A stretch of 64,000 bases of DNA from Yponomeuta sedellus (GCA_934045075.1 OW203727.1:11819501-11883500); one strand, 5' to 3'; positions 42,311 to 55,102 are shown, counted from the first letter of the stretch. Translations and numbers: made by a program. The notes: a model not told the origin generated them from the letters alone.

Positions 42311-43370
42311 ACCTGACAACCGACAGCTCTTAACCCTAGCCTAGCCCTATCCCTTTAGTCAAAAATCAATCACTACTGTTAGTATTGAGCCCTTCAAAAA
42401 TATCGGATGAAAAATATCTCTATACCTACCGTAAATACTTTACATTATATATGAATCATACCTATGTGTAAAATTTTTTGGAGTATCTACTTAATGAAAA
42501 AAAAAATAGATGTTTTGAAACTTAAAAGTCTATTTGTAAGCTATGTGTACATAATCAGATAATTATATAAAATACGATCTCATTATGTTTGATATGATTT
42601 AACACGGAAAAAGAACCGCTCTATTTTTTAAACTTAATCACTGTGATTCAAGATTATTGGATTATTTCTTCGTACAAAATTATGCTAACATTCTAGTCAA
42701 TGTATTAAGGCTCTACTTAATTAGTTTTCTTCGGATGCGGAATGCCAACTATTATTTTGTAGCGAAAAGTTCTTACATTTTTTGAGCTGGGTAAATGTAA
42801 AACTATTCGCTTGCAACATATCTAACCTACTTACCATTTACATTTCTTGTGTAATTAATGTTAAGTGTAGCTAAAATGATGTTTAATTTTGTATAGATAT
42901 TATAGCGCAATTTGGTGAGTTGAAATATAAAATATTACCACTGATCTGTGAGCTATTACTCATTCCTACAAACACTACTCTCACAACGTATATTACCTAC
43001 AGAAAGTATTATCAAGGGAACTTTAAATATATCCAAACTACGTCTATACAAAATACGAATATAAGTGAGTATCTCTACCAATTATTTTGCAAATAACCAA
43101 AAATAACAAAAGTTGGAGCGTTAATTTGACACTTGACTGCTATGTTTTGGTCCCCAAAGACTAAACAAGCGGCAAAATGTCAAGAGATTGATTTAGATGG
43201 ACGAGCCACGTTGAAAAATATTGTTATAAAACAACACTGATAAAAGAATTCATTCTTGATTCAACTGCGATCCGCTGAATTAATCTTAACTGTTCTACCT
43301 AATATATAATTTACGGTGTAGTTCAAGTCTTGGTTCGACTTGTAAAGGCCGGTGCTTCTTGTTTAAAAAT
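42311..43370 (+). other. likely sNPF 3' untranslated region and unique flank
   Basis: AT-rich sequence after the stop codon with no open frame and no recognised repeat. I found no canonical AATAAA. The nearest weak forms are TATAAA-like strings near 42567 and 42925, so the end of the transcript is not fixed. Confidence 0.4.
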
Positions 43371-43670
43371 TATAATCAGGTCAGGATTTTTTTGGGGTCC
43401 GTACCTCAAAAACAAATACGAGCCCTTGTAGGATCACTTTGTTTGTCAAGACCATTTATCTCGAAAACGCGTGGAGGCGATATCAATTTGAAATTAAAAC
43501 TGTCTATAGTCGGCCAAACATGTGAAAAAAAAACAATCTTCTAAGTTAACACAAAAAAAAGTATTTTTTATTTGTTGGGCTAACTGATATAATAATACAT
43601 TATAATATTCTGTAAGAAAATTAACACTGGATTAGTTAGACAGTTCGTAGGCGTATATAATAGGGTCCTT
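43371..43670. repeat. dispersed repeat, relative of 5585-5815
   Basis: TTTTTTTGGGGTCCGTACCTC, GATCACTTTGTTTGTCAAGA, CCATTTATCTCGAAAACGCG. Confidence 0.5.
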
Positions 43671-43674
43671 TTAG

Positions 43675-46110
43675 CACCCTTCAACTATGGAACATCGAAA
43701 AACCGGTGTTATTCTTTGCAGCATGGATGTTTGGTGGAAAGGTACCTGCAATGTGTGCTATAACAAGGCGTCTTTTTGGAATTTACGTGAAATACCAATA
43801 GCCCGTTAACTTAAGGGCCCGTCTTTATGTACTTATCAATCGATTTGAGGCTTAAGACGGCATTGCACGAACGAACGAGAACGAACAAAAGATAAGAATA
43901 TTAATATTTCTCTAAAACTTTACGAATGATTTCAAGTTTGTTTACCCCAACTAACGGAAATGAGCAATTAGGTACACGAGGCAGATTTTTAAAGAGAGCT
44001 TAGATTTTAATTTAAGAGACAGCTCTCTACATATTTGTTTTGTCATCCTTATGGCAGTAGGTCTTACGGACTCTGCGACCGCGAGCCAGTGAGGCGGTAA
44101 GTAATGTACTATTTGACAATCTGTCAACGACACACCCCATCGCAGTCTCTCGCCCCTAAGAAGTAGAATAATCGATTAACAATAACATTTCCATCTCTTT
44201 TCTTAGTAAGTAGATGGATTTCTAGGTACTTATTTTGAAGGCCTATTTTAGGATTTACTTGGCAGGGACTGTAAGTACACACATACGGTCTTATATTTGT
44301 AATAAAAAGCACGATTCCTTTATACACTCCAGAAACGCTGATTTAAATAGACTGCGGTGGAGATTTTACAGCCATACGACTTAACCACAGATAAACTGCC
44401 TCTAAGGAGTGCTTTAGAGGAAACGTGTTTTTATAAATTGGGCCACAAAACTTTGAGGTGTAATCACAATCTAGACCATTGTGGTTCCTTTCTTAAGCCA
44501 CAGGGGAAAACGGGAATTTAAACTTATTGACACACAGCACGATTAGTTTAATTTGAGTCTTATAATTAGGCACCACGGTGGCTACTTTTCAGTAAGAACA
44601 AAACTTTGAAGATTTCACGGTCTCATTTTTTAGAGAGTCCCTGAAGTCTTCAAAGTTCTATTTCATAATATTTGTAACTGATATTTTGTCCTTATGTTGT
44701 TCAGGATACTTTGTACTCAAATTCGAAGCGAACGAAATATCGGGATACGCTAATATAGGTACATGTTTTTTCGTGCGCTCCTTGGGTACCACTTTACCAA
44801 TTTGCAAACAACTGAACTGTATTTTTTCCATTGCCACAAATTTCCGTGACTTCCAAAGGTTCCCTACTTAGTAGTTGGTTGTTCTTGACTCTTTGAAGAG
44901 TTTAGCACAAGTCCGCAACTAAGAATAAATTTTCTATTCCGTACTTTGAAAATATTGGCAAATTACTCTGTGAGTTCCAAAGTTGTGGAAAAGATTTTAT
45001 TCAATTAATTTAATGAATATTTTTTTACTTTTCTACCCCCTTTCTTATTGATTTCCTCTCTGGTATAAAAGTTGTGATATTATTATTTATTAGCGATGTT
45101 TTGGTTTCTGAAGTAATATATGAATCGGCGACCCGTGCCCCAGCAGTGGGAACATACAAGGGTTGATAACGATATGAATCGGCGAAATTCTTTTTCCATA
45201 ACTCTGGAACTCGTAAAGTTTTTAATATTAATTCAATTACTGAATTCAATTTCCACTGCAAAGTTTCATTGTCACCGACATGACGTCGGTAAATGATAAC
45301 CAACTACGTTTGTATGGGAATTGCTCCTTGACGACTCTGCCCTAACCTGAGGCATACGAGTACCTATATCTCGCCATAAAGCTTATGTCGTCGCAGCGGG
45401 CCAAGCCATATTTTATTAGTTTTTGAGCGCGTTCAAAAGAGCCTCATTCTGAGCCGCGCATTTAGTGAAGGGTCGCCTCAGGTTACAGCTGGCAATGTAG
45501 ATCGATAACGATACAGGTATTAAATTAATAAAGTTATATCAGAATCATCCGGAATCTCATTTCGGATCCGTAAAACAAAAAGTTTCCACTTTTTTAACAG
45601 TGAAACAGCGCGTAAACTGGTTTGCGTCTCACTTTAATCCGCAGTATGCCTGGCTCATGGCTCAAGGTGAGCAGCCTCAGTCTGCCTCAAGTAGAAACTG
45701 CTCAGCCTGAAGCTGATCTAATGGATAATGGATATTTTGGAGGCGAGAAGTTTGCCAGTTTTTTACTTAATGTACATGTTCTTAAGACATTCCATGACTC
45801 TTAAGTCTGTTGACTCATCCTTCGTAAACTGTTGTGATGACTGTTGAGAATTACTCGTAGTAGCTTAGGAAGGAGCAAATATTAATAATAACCATAAAGC
45901 TTTTCTCTGTTGACAAATAAAATACGAAGACACGCTTAAGGATGCTATTACGTTAGGCGTACATCTCGTTTTTTTATTATTATAATTGATTAATAAATAT
46001 TGCGTTGTTGTGGTCTGTGGGTTGATAGATAATAAAATTAAGGACACCGAGACATATTTTTCTTATAGTGTATCTAGATTTTGACTGAGAAAAATCGATA
46101 CAAAAATTAA
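43675..46110. other. intergenic, no gene recognised
   Basis: 44305-44460 is a repeat whose interrupted copy lies at 47035-47350. 45127-45165 is a 5S-type SINE scrap. An acceptor/donor-flanked 22 bp segment near 45644-45666 is probably chance. Confidence 0.35.
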
Positions 46111-46114
46111 TAAG

Positions 46115-46280
46115 GGACACAAACCGGGGGGTGGGCAACAGCGGCCCCTGCAGTACAATTCCACCGAACTGCGATCGGGCATTACCCCCTATGATATAGC
46201 TCAACGTGGCGCTCTTTAGGGGAGGGCTATATCCAGCAGTGGACTAGTGAAGCCTGACGAACACGACGACGACGATACAA
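46115..46280. mobile_element. RTE-like LINE 3' end blocks
   Basis: 46115-46175 is the inverse of GGAATTGTACTGCAGGGG. 46205-46275 has GCGCTCTTTAGGGGAGGGCT, ATCCAGCAGTGGACTAGTGA and a CGACGACGACG-like tail. Confidence 0.6.
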
Positions 46281-46770
46281 AAATTAAGGGTAATAATTTA
46301 TTATTAAATGAAATTTATGTATTACCCAATTAAAACTATTCTTCTATTAAGTAGACACTCGTAACAACTAATATATTATACTTATCATTCGGTATAAAAG
46401 GAAAACAAATATCTATTTGAAATTATAGTAGGTATTACCTATCAAGATGTCAAACCACATTTATGAAAAGTATACTCATAGTTACACATTAAACGGGTCC
46501 AATCGCGATGATTTATGAGTTAATTACGGGATTTTTTTATAAAATAAGTAAATCTTAATATCGCGAATCATTAAGATATACTCATTTTATAAAAATAATC
46601 AAAGGATTACCCGGATCTAACTACTTATAATTTATTCACCTTGACAGTAATACCCAATCTAACTACGACCTACATAACACCTGTCAGGTCTATTTGTGTT
46701 CAGCTGTAATAACTGTAGGCCATGGTATGAAATGTACTGGCCTTAATTCTGTTAGTGCATTACACTGCAA

Positions 46771-46965
46771 TCACATCTACTAATATTATAAAGGCGAAAG
46801 TCTGTGAGTGTGTATGTTTGTTACTTCTTCAAGTCTAAACGGCTGGAGCGATTTTAATAAAATTTGGTATGGAGTTAGCTGACACCCTGGATTAACACAT
46901 AGGCTACGTTTTACTGCGGGAAAATAACTTATTCCCATGGAAAAATCGATATACCGCGTTTAGTG
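46771..46965 (+). mobile_element. non-autonomous Helitron, 3'-truncated
   Basis: TCACATCTACTAATATTATA, AAGTCTAAACGGCTGGAGCG, ACATAGGCTACGTTTTACTG. The terminal hairpin and CTAG are missing. Confidence 0.6.
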
Positions 46966-47034
46966 ACAGATAAATGGATGTGTCACGTGACGTGTTTTAT
47001 ATCACAAACACACAAATGGCATTATTTATAAAAA

Positions 47035-47350
47035 CACAATTCTTTGAAACACTTCAGAAACGCTCACTTAAATAGTATGTGGTGGAGATTGAAATGAAAT
47101 GAAAATGTTTTATTCAAAGTAGCGCAGAAACTGCGGCTCAATGAACGTTACAATTCAAAGTAGGAGTCCATTTCAAAATCTTTTGAAGAAAACATGGACA
47201 AAAAAACTCCAAACTTAGTCTTTTCAAAGTCTTTAATTAACAGAGTTTACAAAATTATTTTAAAATATGATTTTACAAGGAAAAGATGCAACCACAGATT
47301 GAATAAAGCGCCTCTAGGGGTTTTAGTAGAATAGTGTTTTAATAAATAGG
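47035..47350. repeat. dispersed repeat H interrupted by repeat F (47088-47275)
   Basis: The outer parts match 44305-44460 (CAGAAACGCT, GGTGGAGATT, GCCTCTA). At GGTGGAGATT the sequence switches to repeat F, as at 23389, and resumes at GATTTTACAAGG with GATT on both sides. Confidence 0.65.
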
Positions 47351-47494
47351 CCGAACAAAATAAACCTATTCATTAATAAAAGTAAAACAATCAATGCCCT
47401 TCAAGTTCTCTTTAATTCTAGTGTACTGAGACTATTTATTTGAGATATCATCTGTTATTCTACTTCTAAACCTGAATTATATGACAGTATTTAA

Positions 47495-48068
<574 letters not shown>

Positions 48069-48069
48069 T

Positions 48070-49430
48070 TTAATAAAAAAAACAATGCAAAAGTGATTTT
48101 TTTCTGTCAAATAAAATTTTATTTAAACAACTCGTCGTAATATTGAATAAAAAATATTAAGCATAGTCAAACAATATCAGAGGATCAACATCTTATAGTC
48201 TGCTAACTCAATTATTTTTTTATTGCATAGGCATATCAGAGGATAGACTGCTGTACATTTAATATATTAGAAAACCTTGAATTTGGATTCACAGTTTGGA
48301 GCAAAAGGTCGTAAATCACAAGTATTTACAAATATGTTATACGATTAGCGATGAATCATTGATGATACAGTTTTTTACCATAAAAAGAACATTGTCTCAT
48401 AGTATATCTAACTATTTGAGAAGGAATTTTAAACTTCTCTATTTCAATAATATATTTCGATATTTGTGAATTTTTTATAATAACGGATGAAGTGTTATTG
48501 GATAGGTTCCTTAGTGGATTTAGTCATTAGTGATGATAAAATGTAAGATTCTATCTCAATATTTTCATATGATTCAACCAGTCTTTAAAGTCGGCAACTT
48601 CGTAAAAAATACAAAAAAAATTGACTACGAAAAATCGCGTCACATAAGATAGATTTGAAAAGCCCTGGGGATTCTCTACCTACTTTTTAAAATTACAACG
48701 TTTACCTCACTGTATTTAGTTTTGAGAATAAACTATTAGTTATTAATAAAACATATTTTTTCCCAAGCACTTAATCAATTTTATAACTCAATCGAGACTC
48801 CTAAGCAACATAAAAATACTTTACCTTTAAAATCCTTCAATTTACTTCTATATAATAGGTAGGTAATTCAATTGTAAAGGTATCTTGGCAATGACAAAAG
48901 AACAAGACTTGCCAAGTAATATTTTTCTCTTTTATCCTGTATAATTAATTAATTCAATTGCGGTCGTTTACCCTGAGGACAAAAAACGCCTGGGCATTTT
49001 TTCCGAATCCTAAAATAGTTTCGTGAAAACGACATTAAATTCCTGCGAGTTTCGATCAACGTCTTCACTCTCCCGCTGGAAGCCGGGGCTGACACTGACA
49101 CCGGCCACTGAGAGGCCACACACGTGTCTTATGATCGCTTGTGTTTACCTGCTAGACTACCTAAAGAGCTGTGAATAATTATTGAACTCAAAGTTTACAA
49201 GTGCTTCAAGTGTTTGTCGGTAGGCATTTTACTTAAAACGTTGTGTCAAATTGCGTGGTTTTAAAAAACTTTATCATTCAACAAATTCGAGAAAATTAAT
49301 TTTGGAACTTTCAACTATGTTCTAGTTTTACTACTTGTTATATGTTTAAATAATTCATACATAGGCTATGATACAAATGAATATTCGGTGATCGTTTCAT
49401 AATTAAATCCCCTCAATTTGCTGAACAACT
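48070..49430. other. intergenic, no gene recognised
   Basis: AT-rich except a GC-richer stretch at about 49060-49130. It lies just before the candidate exon at 49436 and could be promoter-proximal, but no motif proves it. Confidence 0.35.
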
Positions 49431-49435
49431 TTCAG

Positions 49436-49538
49436 GTGCGCACGCCCATACAGACTTGCGAAGCCCGTGGGCGGGCGGCGACTACAGCAGTAAGAGACAG
49501 GCCACCACGCCGCTCGCACGATCTGACCGCCGCACAAG
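49436..49538 (+). other. candidate exon, possibly a non-coding 5' exon of the Zasp-type gene
   Basis: A 103 bp GC-rich island in AT-rich sequence. It is preceded by an acceptor-like CTTTCAG (49429-49435) and followed by a donor, AAG|GTACTG. Two plus frames are open through it, but neither can join in frame to the exon at 54960, where both meet a stop. If it belongs to that gene it is 5' leader. A minus-strand reading also has an open frame and an acceptor-like site (TTTTTCAG in minus sense just right of it), so strand is not certain. Confidence 0.35.
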
Positions 49539-49539
49539 G

Positions 49540-50525
49540 TACTGAAAAATACGTCAATCGCTTCGCTATATCGTAACAAACTCTCTGCACTCTCACATTC
49601 ACTAATAAACAAGCATTTCACAGCAATTTTTTTTCACTTGAGAAAGAAAACAAAATCTAATTAACCTGTTGACCATGAATGACTAACTTCACCTCGCACA
49701 AGGTGTTCTGTTATAAAAATAATTTGCCATGACTTCATGCGACTGAAATAGCCGAAGTATTTTCGCGAGACAGCAACTTCATATTTGTGTGCGCGGACAC
49801 TGCTTTCATGAATGTCAATAAACCATTGGTTTTATCACAGCTTTAAAAGTACATACAATATTAATATTGCAAAATTATATTAATTGAAAGCTCTTCCGCC
49901 TCCACCATGCAAGATAAGATTTACAAAGTTATTTTTGTTTGTTACGTCCTGGAATATTTGCTTTAGCCTTGATGACGGTATTGTTAACCTTGCTTTGTAT
50001 AAAACGACTTCAGTGACCTCAGAACTGCTCTAAACATGTATTTTAATAGTTAAACATGTCTGCGTTTCAACGGAATTTCGGCGGATGAGTGAAAGTGAAA
50101 CATTCACACATTATACAGCAAAGTTTAATACTTTTAGAACTCATACCAAAGTCTCCTACAGTATCTAGAAACTGAAACTAGCGAAACTTTTTGTGTAGCT
50201 ACTGTCAGTATATTATACTAAAAGTGCTTCGACACCTAACAACACTTTTTATTTAATAAGTAGGTAGTTGTGTCGAAAATAAATGCGAATATTTATTTCC
50301 TCCGACCGAAGAGAGCCCAGAACGAAAATAGTCAGTCTCTCAGCGTTCAGCGCGTAAAATATTGCAGTTTTCGAATGGCGAGAAGTGTGGTTTTTCAAAC
50401 TCCCACGCTTTTCGTGTGAAGTTCTGCGAGTGGAAATGCAATTGTTATTTTGCTGTCTAGCATACGCATTCGGTTTTTAAAAATCTCCATATAATAAACA
50501 TGTTGAGAAATATGCGCCGATTTTT
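49540..50525. other. no feature recognised
   Basis: AT-rich, no coding signal or repeat recognised. Confidence 0.45.
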
Positions 50526-50530
50526 TCAAC

Positions 50531-50660
50531 ATAGATAGATAGAGATAGAGAACACTTTATTGTACATAAAAATTGAAATTACACAAATATTTCTTAACCT
50601 AAGAGTACAGACGGCGGCCTTATCACTAAAAGTGATCTCTTCCAGACAACCTTCGATACA
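50531..50660 (-). mobile_element. SINE family D
   Basis: ATAGATAGATAGAGATAGAG, CACTTTATTGTACATAAAAA, GACGGCGGCCTTATCACTAA, GATCTCTTCCAGACAACC. Confidence 0.75.
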
Positions 50661-50969
50661 TACTTTTCGACAGCTAGAGAATAGACACATATTACTTTGG
50701 TTTTTACAACTGTACTATCCAGTTGTCTTTCCTTTACTCGCCTTTCGTTGACAGTTATTGTGATGTGTCACATTTCAATCTGTTTGTTTTCGCGATGTGG
50801 CAACGTATTTCTCAGTCTGCTAAATGTAGAGCAGTATGACGACCCTTCGGATCTTCCGTGTTATTTCGCAATCTCTTGTGGAGAGTGGTACACAAATAAA
50901 TCTGTGAAGTGTTCGCGATTCACTCAACCTGTTTATACAGCTGAAACAAAATTTAGATAGTTATAATTA

Positions 50970-51148
50970 TAATATTCTTTTTATTGCACTAACCCGTCCT
51001 GAGGACAATTTTAAAAACTTATTTAGAGGCTAAAAATTCCGCCCATGCCGCGACTCGAACCCGCGACCTGTGGTACGGTTAGCCAAAGGTCGCGGGTTTG
51101 AGTCCCGGCATGAGCGGAATTTTTAGCCTCTATATAGGTTTTTGTAAT
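50970..51148. mobile_element. SINE family A palindrome
   Basis: The inverted tail plus B box half (TTGCACTAACCCGTCCTGAG to GAACCCGCGACCTG) is fused directly to a plus unit lacking its A box (GGTACGGTTAGCCAAAGGTC, GGGTTTGAGTCCCGG, direct tail). Confidence 0.85.
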
Positions 51149-51149
51149 A

Positions 51150-51695
51150 GATGTAGTTTTAACACCAAACGAACTATGTGAAGAAAGAGAAAAATTTACC
51201 CAAGAAAAATTCCTTTAAAACAAGGGGCAATTCGACGCAAGTTTCTTGCCTATTACGAAATAACTTGAGAAACTCTTCTTAAAGAAGCATCAAGTTTTAG
51301 TTCAAAATGTAAAATTTCTTTCTTACAGAATAAGGGTAACCACCAAACTTATTATTTATCTTAATCGTTAAACCTGTAATGGCCTCGTTAGCTTACAATT
51401 AGGTCCTTCTGAAATTTAAATTCTAATTATAAAATTAATTTTGATTTTTCGAACAGTCAACCTCTTAATTTCATTATTTAAGAAATTTGTTACGTACGTC
51501 TGTCATCCACTTTGGATACCAAGTAAGGACTTTATTGTGACAGCAATAGCTACTTTAATATTTTAGGAAAAAAAAACATCTTCATCAGCAAACGGATGTT
51601 TGTTTGAAGAAACTAACTTTGTTCTACCTACTCGCCGGACGTCAGCTTATAATAAAATAAGCAAAAGAAATCTTACCCACCATCCATCCTGACTA
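51150..51695. other. no feature recognised
   Basis: AT-rich unique sequence. Confidence 0.45.
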
Positions 51696-51704
51696 TGATA
51701 CCCT

Positions 51705-51923
51705 ATGAAAATTTTAAAAACCTATTTAGAGGCTAAAAATTCCACCCATGCCGGGACTCGAACCCGCGACCTCTGGCTAACCATGCCAACGCTCTCTCAA
51801 CTGAGCTAATGGGCGACTACCCGCCATCAGTGAAATTTTGAACCTCTTTACAACACTCTCTGTATTACGTACAGGCAGCGACATCTAACTGAAGTAATTT
51901 GCATCACTTGCAGCCCCGAGTAC
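51705..51923 (-). mobile_element. SINE family A, first half of a copy split by a LINE
   Basis: Inverted tail, B box, A box (AACTGAGCTAATGGGCGACT) and linker up to CAGCCCCGAGTAC, where it stops. The linker resumes at about 53567. Confidence 0.85.
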
Positions 51924-53566
51924 TTATTTTATTTATTTAATTCGGAGATAAAACAGAAACATGCCACTTATTCTAAGCTTAGATGATTAAATTATGTACT
52001 AGGCATGCATCCAAAAATACATCTCACTAAATACTATATTTTAAGTAAGTTAAAGGTGAGGGCGGCTACTGAGTATTATATTAAGAGTACAACAGTTGCG
52101 TAAAAAAGGACAAAGGACACGAAAAGAATATGTGGAGCCCCGAGGCGGCAGTTGACTCTTCTCGCACACCAACAATCCGCCAACAGTCGTTATAAGGCCA
52201 ACGAGCATAAAATAAAAAATAAACTTACAGCTGAAAGCAGACTTTGCCGGATAGCCAGCAGACCACTGGTGTACGAGAAACCGTAGATAAATTTGTGATG
52301 GTTGGATTTTTTTTTCTCTTTTGCGGTGGAATATATATGAGAAGATGCGCTTTCAACGATAACATTAGTTAGTATATTTTAAAACACTGCTTATTATAGC
52401 AGTCATCTGAGGGCTACGGCTGATTTGTCTGGCTGAGCCGTAAACCAGTTTCTCTTCTAATTAGGGATACAATTTTTTTCACAAAAGACGTCTGCCGTTC
52501 ATGAAATATATCTACGGATAAGATTTTTTTGTTGTATGCGGTGCATATTCTATTGAGAGGGGTTCGGAATCCTGCGTTCGTCCGTGAAACAGGTAAATAG
52601 AATAAAAGCGGAGCACGTCCGCGCCTTATAGAAATTAATTTTCTCCAGTAATTCAGGGCAGTTATAGATGTCGTTACAAATATTACGTAATATTTTCGCA
52701 TCCGCCAATACCCGGCGGCCACCAAGAGACATAAGTTTGTATTTCTCTAGTAAATTTTTATATGATATATGTTTTGAGGTTAGACAACGGCCTAAGCCAC
52801 GCAAAAACTTCTTCTGTATAATCTCTATTTTGTTGTTATAGAAAGCGTAGTGTGGGTTCCATATGCTAGAGGCGTATTCCAGTTGCGATCGGATCAGCGA
52901 CTGATACAAAGTTATGCACGCTGACGATTTTTTAAAGTGTTTAGTATTCCTTAATACGAAGCCCATCATTTTGTAAGCGTTTTTACAGATATTATCCACA
53001 TGAGTATTAAAAGCAATTTTGCTGTCTAATAGCAATCCGAGGTCCTTAATTAAATTTGTGGAGGCAAGCGTCTCATTACCAATTTTATATGAAGTAGTTA
53101 TTTTATTAATTTTTTTTGTGAAAGAAATAACCTGACATTTATCCAATGCCAAATATATTTTGTTTCTATTGCAATAGTCTTCTAGCCTATCTAGATCACT
53201 CTGTATTCCATTGCAATCTTCACTTTTGCCTATAACGGAGTAAATTTTCAAGTCGTCTGCATACATGAGAAACCTGCTATGTTTAAAGCAGGTGTGTATA
53301 TCGTTTATGAATAAGACGTAGAGTAACAGCCCCAAAATTGAGCCTGTGGCACTCCTGACGATATTTTAAGCGGATTTGATGAATACCCATTGATGGCTAC
53401 AATCTGTGTTCTATCCTTTACATAAGATGTAAACCATCTCAACAAATTTCCTTTAATTCCGTTAAAAGCCAGTTTCCTTAAGAGCAGTAAGTGATCCACT
53501 TTATCAAAAGCTTTTCGAAAGTTTGTATAAACGGCATCCACTTGGTGTCCCTTATCCAGACCAGAC
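51924..53566 (-). pseudogene. Jockey/CR1-like LINE, 5'-truncated, frameshifted
   Basis: Minus strand. 53305-53600 encodes AVYTNFRKAFDKVDHLLLL, then GNLLRWFTSYVKDRTQIV and SGVPQ. A one-base loss at about 53345 shifts the frame just where GVPQGSILGPLL is expected. It resumes with YVLFINDI and MYADDLKIYS (the YADD catalytic motif), then GLLLDSKIAFNTHVD and LEYASSIWNP. A second shift at about 52570 leads to the terminal TPLNRICTAYN and SVDIFHERQTSF. The left end, TTATTTTATTTATTTAATTC in plus sense, is the LINE's A-rich 3' tail. It lies wholly inside a SINE A copy. Confidence 0.85.
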
Positions 53567-53800
53567 CTTACTTTGCAGTTAGGTTTAAATCGGAATGATA
53601 TTGCTGTACCCACATGATTATATTATTTTTAATGCACTAACCCGTGCTAAGGACAATTTTAAGTCGCCCATTATCTCAGTTGGGAGAGCGCTGGCACGGT
53701 TAGCCAGAGGTCGCGGGTTCGAGTCCCGGCATGGGTGGAATTTTTAGCCTATAAATAGGTTTCTTAAAATTGTCCTTAGCACGGGTTAGTCATTAAAAAT
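53567..53800. mobile_element. SINE family A, second half, with inverted-to-direct switch
   Basis: The linker continues (CTTACTTTGCAGTTAGGTTT) to an inverted tail ending CTAAGGACAATTTTAA. It then switches to a plus-strand unit: GTCGCCCATTATCTCAGTTG, B box GGTTCGAGTCC, direct tail. Confidence 0.85.
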
Positions 53801-53804
53801 AATA

Positions 53805-54955
53805 ATATCCTATGGAAGTTCAATGTCCCTGACACGCGAACACCCCCGTTCAATTCACTTTTCAAAATTCATCGAAAACATCCATAGATACAAGTTTTAC
53901 AATATTGTAACACGGTTAACTATAATCCATCATGATGTGCCAGTATTTCATGCCATCAGGGCATGCAAATATTATGTAACATTTAAATAGACAATTGACT
54001 GATAAAGTCTTAAAAATAACATTAAAAGGTATTTATTTTATTCACATCCACTAATATTATTAATGTAAAAGTTTGTAAATATTTTGATGTTTATTACTTA
54101 ATCACGTAGTAACGGCTGAACGGAATAACATAAAATTTGGCATACAGATAGACTTAGATCTGAATGCGTTCCCTAGGCATAATATTTTATTTTTACCGTA
54201 ACCTTTTTTAAAGCCGAAATCTAAGATATTTATTTATTGTGTTGCCATGGTAACAACAATCGTATAAAAGAGGAGTTGGAGGTACAAAGGTTGCCGGGAC
54301 AGCCAGTTACTCATGAAGCTAATATCAAGCAAGTACACAGTCACTACGTAGCTAGAGGCAGGCCGTATTGAAAACTTATTTGCCGAGATTGTGCCCCGAA
54401 ATATGGGGGAGATATTTGGATTTGGATAAAAAATATTGTGTGCCTACCTGTCGGCAGACGGTAAGGCAAATAACGACCCAATAACTCGTGTCACTGCCCT
54501 AGTAAGCAAAATCTCTCGTAAAGTAGGTTGTAAGAATGTAAGCACAGTCGAGGACACAGTTCTTACTTACGTTACGTGTGACATTGCAAATAAGGTAAAG
54601 ATTGATGAGCATTGATGAGCTATCAACAACACATCATTCAAACTTATTCAAAAGTATTTTATTTCTAAGCGATGTCACTGTTCAAAAAGAAAGAGTCTAT
54701 AAATAATAATCTGATTGATGAGAATAGGTTCTCTATTTAATACAAATTAATAAAGAACACTATATTCGTTAATCAGGTAATTCAAAGATAATTCGTTCGT
54801 TCTTACCTTCGTTCATTCACTTAATGAAGTTCAAACGATACGAGGTCGAACGAGGTCGATTTGCTGTCGACTCTACAGAGGTTATAGGAGTTATCTAATA
54901 TGTATCTTTACCATTAGCGTCTTGCTAAGCTTTAAAGTTTTCTTGTACTTCATCC
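53805..54955. other. flank of the Zasp-type exon; one Helitron-like trace
   Basis: 54040-54240 (CACATCCACTAATATTATTA, AACGGCTGAACGGAATAACA, GGCATACAGATAGACTTAGA) is a dispersed element type. 54600-54620 has a short GATTGATGAGCATTGATGAG duplication. No further exon recognised. Confidence 0.4.
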
Positions 54956-54959
54956 ACAG

Positions 54960-54980
54960 CGCTGAACGAACGACCCCATC
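54960..54980 (+). other. 5' untranslated part of the Zasp-type exon
   Basis: Sequence between the acceptor AG at 54958-54959 and the ATG. It contains an in-frame stop, so it is leader rather than coding. An upstream non-coding exon must exist if the acceptor is used. Confidence 0.6.
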
Positions 54981-55102
54981 ATGGCCCCGGGCCCCCAGCT
55001 AGTGCACAAGCAGTTCAATTCGCCCATCGGGCTCTACTCCCAGCAGAACATCAACGAGACCCTCGGCAAGCATCTGAAGAATCTCGATAACGGCACTGTC
55101 GG
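54981..55102 (+). CDS. Zasp-type (ZM motif) protein, first coding exon of a PDZ/LIM-family isoform; rest not seen
   Basis: An exon from 54960 (acceptor TCCACAG) to 55102 (donor GTAAGT at 55103) contains an ATG in a strong context (A at -3, G at +4). An in-frame TGA at 54963 blocks upstream reading, which makes this ATG the start. It encodes 40 codons plus two bases. The stretch QLVHKQFNSPIGLYSQQNI fits the ZM (ZASP-like motif) consensus of Z-disc proteins: a basic-aromatic start, then FNSP, then LYS. ZM motifs normally lie between a PDZ domain and LIM domains and bind alpha-actinin at the muscle Z-disc. This isoform begins at the ZM motif, so it would lack the PDZ domain. My best guess is the insect Zasp66 or Zasp52 group, but one exon cannot decide. 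The high GC and G/C-ending codons contrast with the flanks. Downstream exons are not recognised in this window. Confidence 0.75.

Noticed and set aside
45640..45670. 22 bp micro-exon flanked by CCGCAG and GTGAGC
   Set aside because: Splice-like flanks alone are common by chance; no coding continuity with either neighbour gene.
49403..49621. 72-codon minus-strand gene at the GC-rich island
   Set aside because: No recognised motif. The plus-strand splice-like signals fit the downstream plus-strand gene better, although strand remains open.
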